Source: Actinopolymorpha alba DSM 45243 (GTDB lineage Bacteria; Actinomycetota; Actinomycetes; Propionibacteriales; Actinopolymorphaceae). From it: 64,000 bases of DNA. The translations under genes and the position numbers were made by a program. Shown here piece after piece: positions 62,532 through 64,000 of the stretch (position 1 is its first letter; the number at the start of each line of letters is the position of its first letter). The stretch spans positions 187,291 to 251,290 of the forward strand of contig NZ_KB892757.1 of NCBI RefSeq assembly GCF_000373925.1. The letters are read 5' to 3'. The notes below the pieces were generated by a model. The model worked only from the letters and a program-made list of their open reading frames with translations. It did not search any database and was not told the origin of the DNA.

Positions 62532-63119
62532 TTATCCCGCCGCAGGAGTCGGGGACTCGGCCTGGCGGGCTTTCCATTCGTGATCGAGGATGGCGTAAAC
62601 GACCTCGTCGGCCCACTCCCCTTTGACGAACTCGTTTTGTACGAAGTGTGCCTCCCGCCGCATGCCGAGGCGCTCCAGGAGTCGAGCGGACTTGGTGTTA
62701 CGGCCATCGAGGCGGCCGATGATGCGGTGCAGGCCCGCCTCCTCGAAGCCGAGCCGAAGCATGACCTCGGCGGCCTCCGTCGCGTAGCCCTTACCTCCGC
62801 AGTCGGGATGGAAGACGTAGCCGACCTCACCCGTACGATGCTCGCGGCTCCGCAACGTCATGCTGACATCACCCAACAGCGCTCCAGTCTCCCGCAGGAC
62901 CACCGCCAAGGAGAGACCTTGTCCCTCGCCCTCCAGAAATGTCTCCTGGGTCTTCCTGTAGAGCGCTGGGCGGACCTCGTCGAGGGTCCGAGGGCTCCAG
63001 TACAGATACCGGGCTACCTCTGGCAACGATTGCATCGCATGTAGGGGGTGGAGGTCATCAGCACAGAACGGGCGCAGCGTGAGTCGCGCGGTCTCGAGAG
63101 GCAAGCTAGGTCGCAGCAC
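62532..63119 (-). CDS. GNAT-family N-acetyltransferase (RimJ/RimL type)
   Basis: 195 residues: TARLTLRPFCADDLHPLHAM start, VGYVFHPDCGGKGYATEAAE (motif A), and GRNTKSARLLERLGMRREAH (motif B). Typical of acetyltransferases acting on protein N-termini or antibiotics. GTG start. Convergent with the MurD-like gene. Confidence 0.85.
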   Translation of the reverse strand: MLRPSLPLETARLTLRPFCADDLHPLHAMQSLPEVARYLYWSPRTLDEVRPALYRKTQETFLEGEGQGLSLAVVLRETGALLGDVSMTLRSREHRTGEVGYVFHPDCGGKGYATEAAEVMLRLGFEEAGLHRIIGRLDGRNTKSARLLERLGMRREAHFVQNEFVKGEWADEVVYAILDHEWKARQAESPTPAAG

Positions 63120-63250
63120 CCGTCGATTCTAGACCGGCTCCGCCAACTTCGCCTTGGGCGCGTCCGATCCGAGGAATTGCCTTATAAATAAGGCCATTTG
63201 TTGACCCTCACTGGCTGTGGCGGTGATCTTGACGGGGTAGGATCGAACGC

Positions 63251-64000
63251 ATGAGCGACGACGATGGTGTGCGGATCTCTCCGCTCCCGCCCGGGTTTGG
63301 CGACATGCTTCCCGGTCCGGAGTTGGTGGCCGCTCGCTGGCGTCGATCGGGACGCCTGTAACGGGTCTGAGGTGGGGGAGCTGGTCCGCGCGGGCCGCAA
63401 GGTTGCCCGCTGGGCTGAAGCACTGAGCCTTGGCGACACACAGGTCCTGGCGCACTGCCCGCCCTGCTTCAAGGATGATGAGGCGGAACGCTCGTCTCGG
63501 CCGGAGCCGCGCGCTGCGCGCGCTGCTGAACTGTTGTCGCCGATGTTGGGGTGGACCAACTACCGTGCCGATCAGTTCATGCTCATCGCGTTAGCGTTGT
63601 CTGATCTGCCGAACACCCGCGGTGCGTTGGAACGCGGTGAACTCGAATTCTCCGAGGTTCGGACGATCGTCGACCGGCTCACCCTCCTACCCCCAGCTGA
63701 CCGTGCAGCGGTGGATGCGGCGATCTTCCCTGAGGTGCTGAAACTGCGGGGCGGGCTGCTACGGCTCTACGTTGAAGCCGAAATCATCAAGATCAACCCC
63801 GAAGCAGCCAAAGAACGCCACAAGAAGGCCCGCGAAGACCGCGGTGTAGCTGTCTACCCCGACGTGGACAACGTCTCCACCGTGCGCCTGCACGGCATCC
63901 CTCACGACCGGGCAGCGCAAGCCTGGGCGCTTCTGGATGCGATCGCCCGCACCATGAAATCTGGCGGAGACGAACGCACCCTCCCCCAACTACGCGCCGA
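63251..64000 (+). pseudogene. DUF222/HNH-endonuclease gene, 5' frameshifted, partial
   Basis: Starts MSDDDGVRISPLPPGFGDML, then GPELVAA, and runs into a stop at 63361. Two small indels around 63332-63350 move the reading to another frame, in which GSEVGELVRAGRKVARWAEA, ELLSPMLGWTNYRADQFMLI and TRGALERGELEFSEVRTIVD continue openly to the window edge. This is the DUF222 region that precedes the HNH nuclease domain in actinobacterial multicopy proteins. A GTG at 63372 could still start a shorter protein. The HNH part is beyond the edge. Confidence 0.6.

Overview
The window is high-GC actinobacterial chromosome. Evidence for this is strong GC3 bias, frequent GTG starts, many apparently leaderless genes whose start codon sits 6-10 nt after a -10 box, an F420-type luciferase-like oxidoreductase, a short-chain cis-prenyltransferase, a DUF222/HNH endonuclease, ECF sigma factors paired with YciI/DGPF proteins, and ArsR-SRPBCC fusions. 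Family-level placement is not possible from sequence alone; a Propionibacteriales or Streptosporangiales-like soil actinomycete would fit. No rRNA, tRNA, CRISPR array or large biosynthetic cluster was found. This is an accessory region rich in one-component regulators, small detoxification enzymes (VOC, PPOX, NUDIX, GNAT), exporters and scars of decay.

Layout. 0-8 kb: LysE exporter fragment, metallophosphoesterase, CGNR regulator, VOC protein, sulfotransferase, GT39 membrane glycosyltransferase, LigT/NUDIX pair, and a TetR-SGNH hydrolase operon behind an operator. 8-10.3 kb: a broken gene, an IS701-like pair of inverted ends with a second inverted-repeat element nested inside, and a frameshifted phosphotransferase. 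10.4-16.4 kb: AraC-VOC-VOC-PPOX-UvrA-like run, then a convergent ArsR-SRPBCC/DHFR-like operon. 16.5-24 kb: inositol-phosphatase-like protein, methyltransferase, NUDIX, a tyrosine recombinase behind an inverted repeat, a phosphotransferase that has lost its catalytic loop, GrpB, and a P-loop kinase. 23.9-34 kb is the most damaged stretch: a phosphotransferase stump, a truncated ECF42-like sigma factor with its YciI partner, a TetR and a saccharopine-dehydrogenase-like gene fused by a deletion, a Tn3 transposase scrap, an MFS stump cut by a solo IS end, and an ArsR stump. Between these lie intact GNAT, PPOX, VOC, MerR/imine-reductase-like, VanZ and APH(6) genes.

34-46 kb: an atypical recombinase-like gene with a divergent-promoter inverted repeat, an LLM oxidoreductase, TetR plus an FAD monooxygenase killed by one stop codon, a cis-prenyltransferase, and an ABC-2 exporter divergent from a NarL-type two-component system. 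An imine-reductase-like gene divergent from HxlR follows. 45.6-54 kb: an ECF sigma factor fused to two S1 domains, a pentapeptide-repeat protein, ArsR with an SRPBCC-VOC fusion, a CoA-binding protein, a thioredoxin-reductase-like flavoprotein divergent from an XRE-cupin regulator, a quinone oxidoreductase, and an intact ECF42 sigma/YciI pair. 54-64 kb: two divergent MarR genes, a heterodimeric ABC exporter, an ArsR-SRPBCC gene with a 21-bp inverted-repeat operator, HAD plus MurD-like ligase, GNAT and a frameshifted DUF222 gene running off the end.

How the genes work together. The recurring unit is a small regulator next to, or divergent from, a detoxifying enzyme or exporter, with a visible operator in the gap. 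The three YciI/VOC promoters with the spacing TGTC(G/C)(A/G)-N17-CG(T/A)C suggest that both ECF42-type loci answer to one promoter class, which the intact sigma factor at 52.4-53.7 kb could serve. The best candidate for something not previously described is the sigma-S1 fusion at 45.7-46.9 kb.
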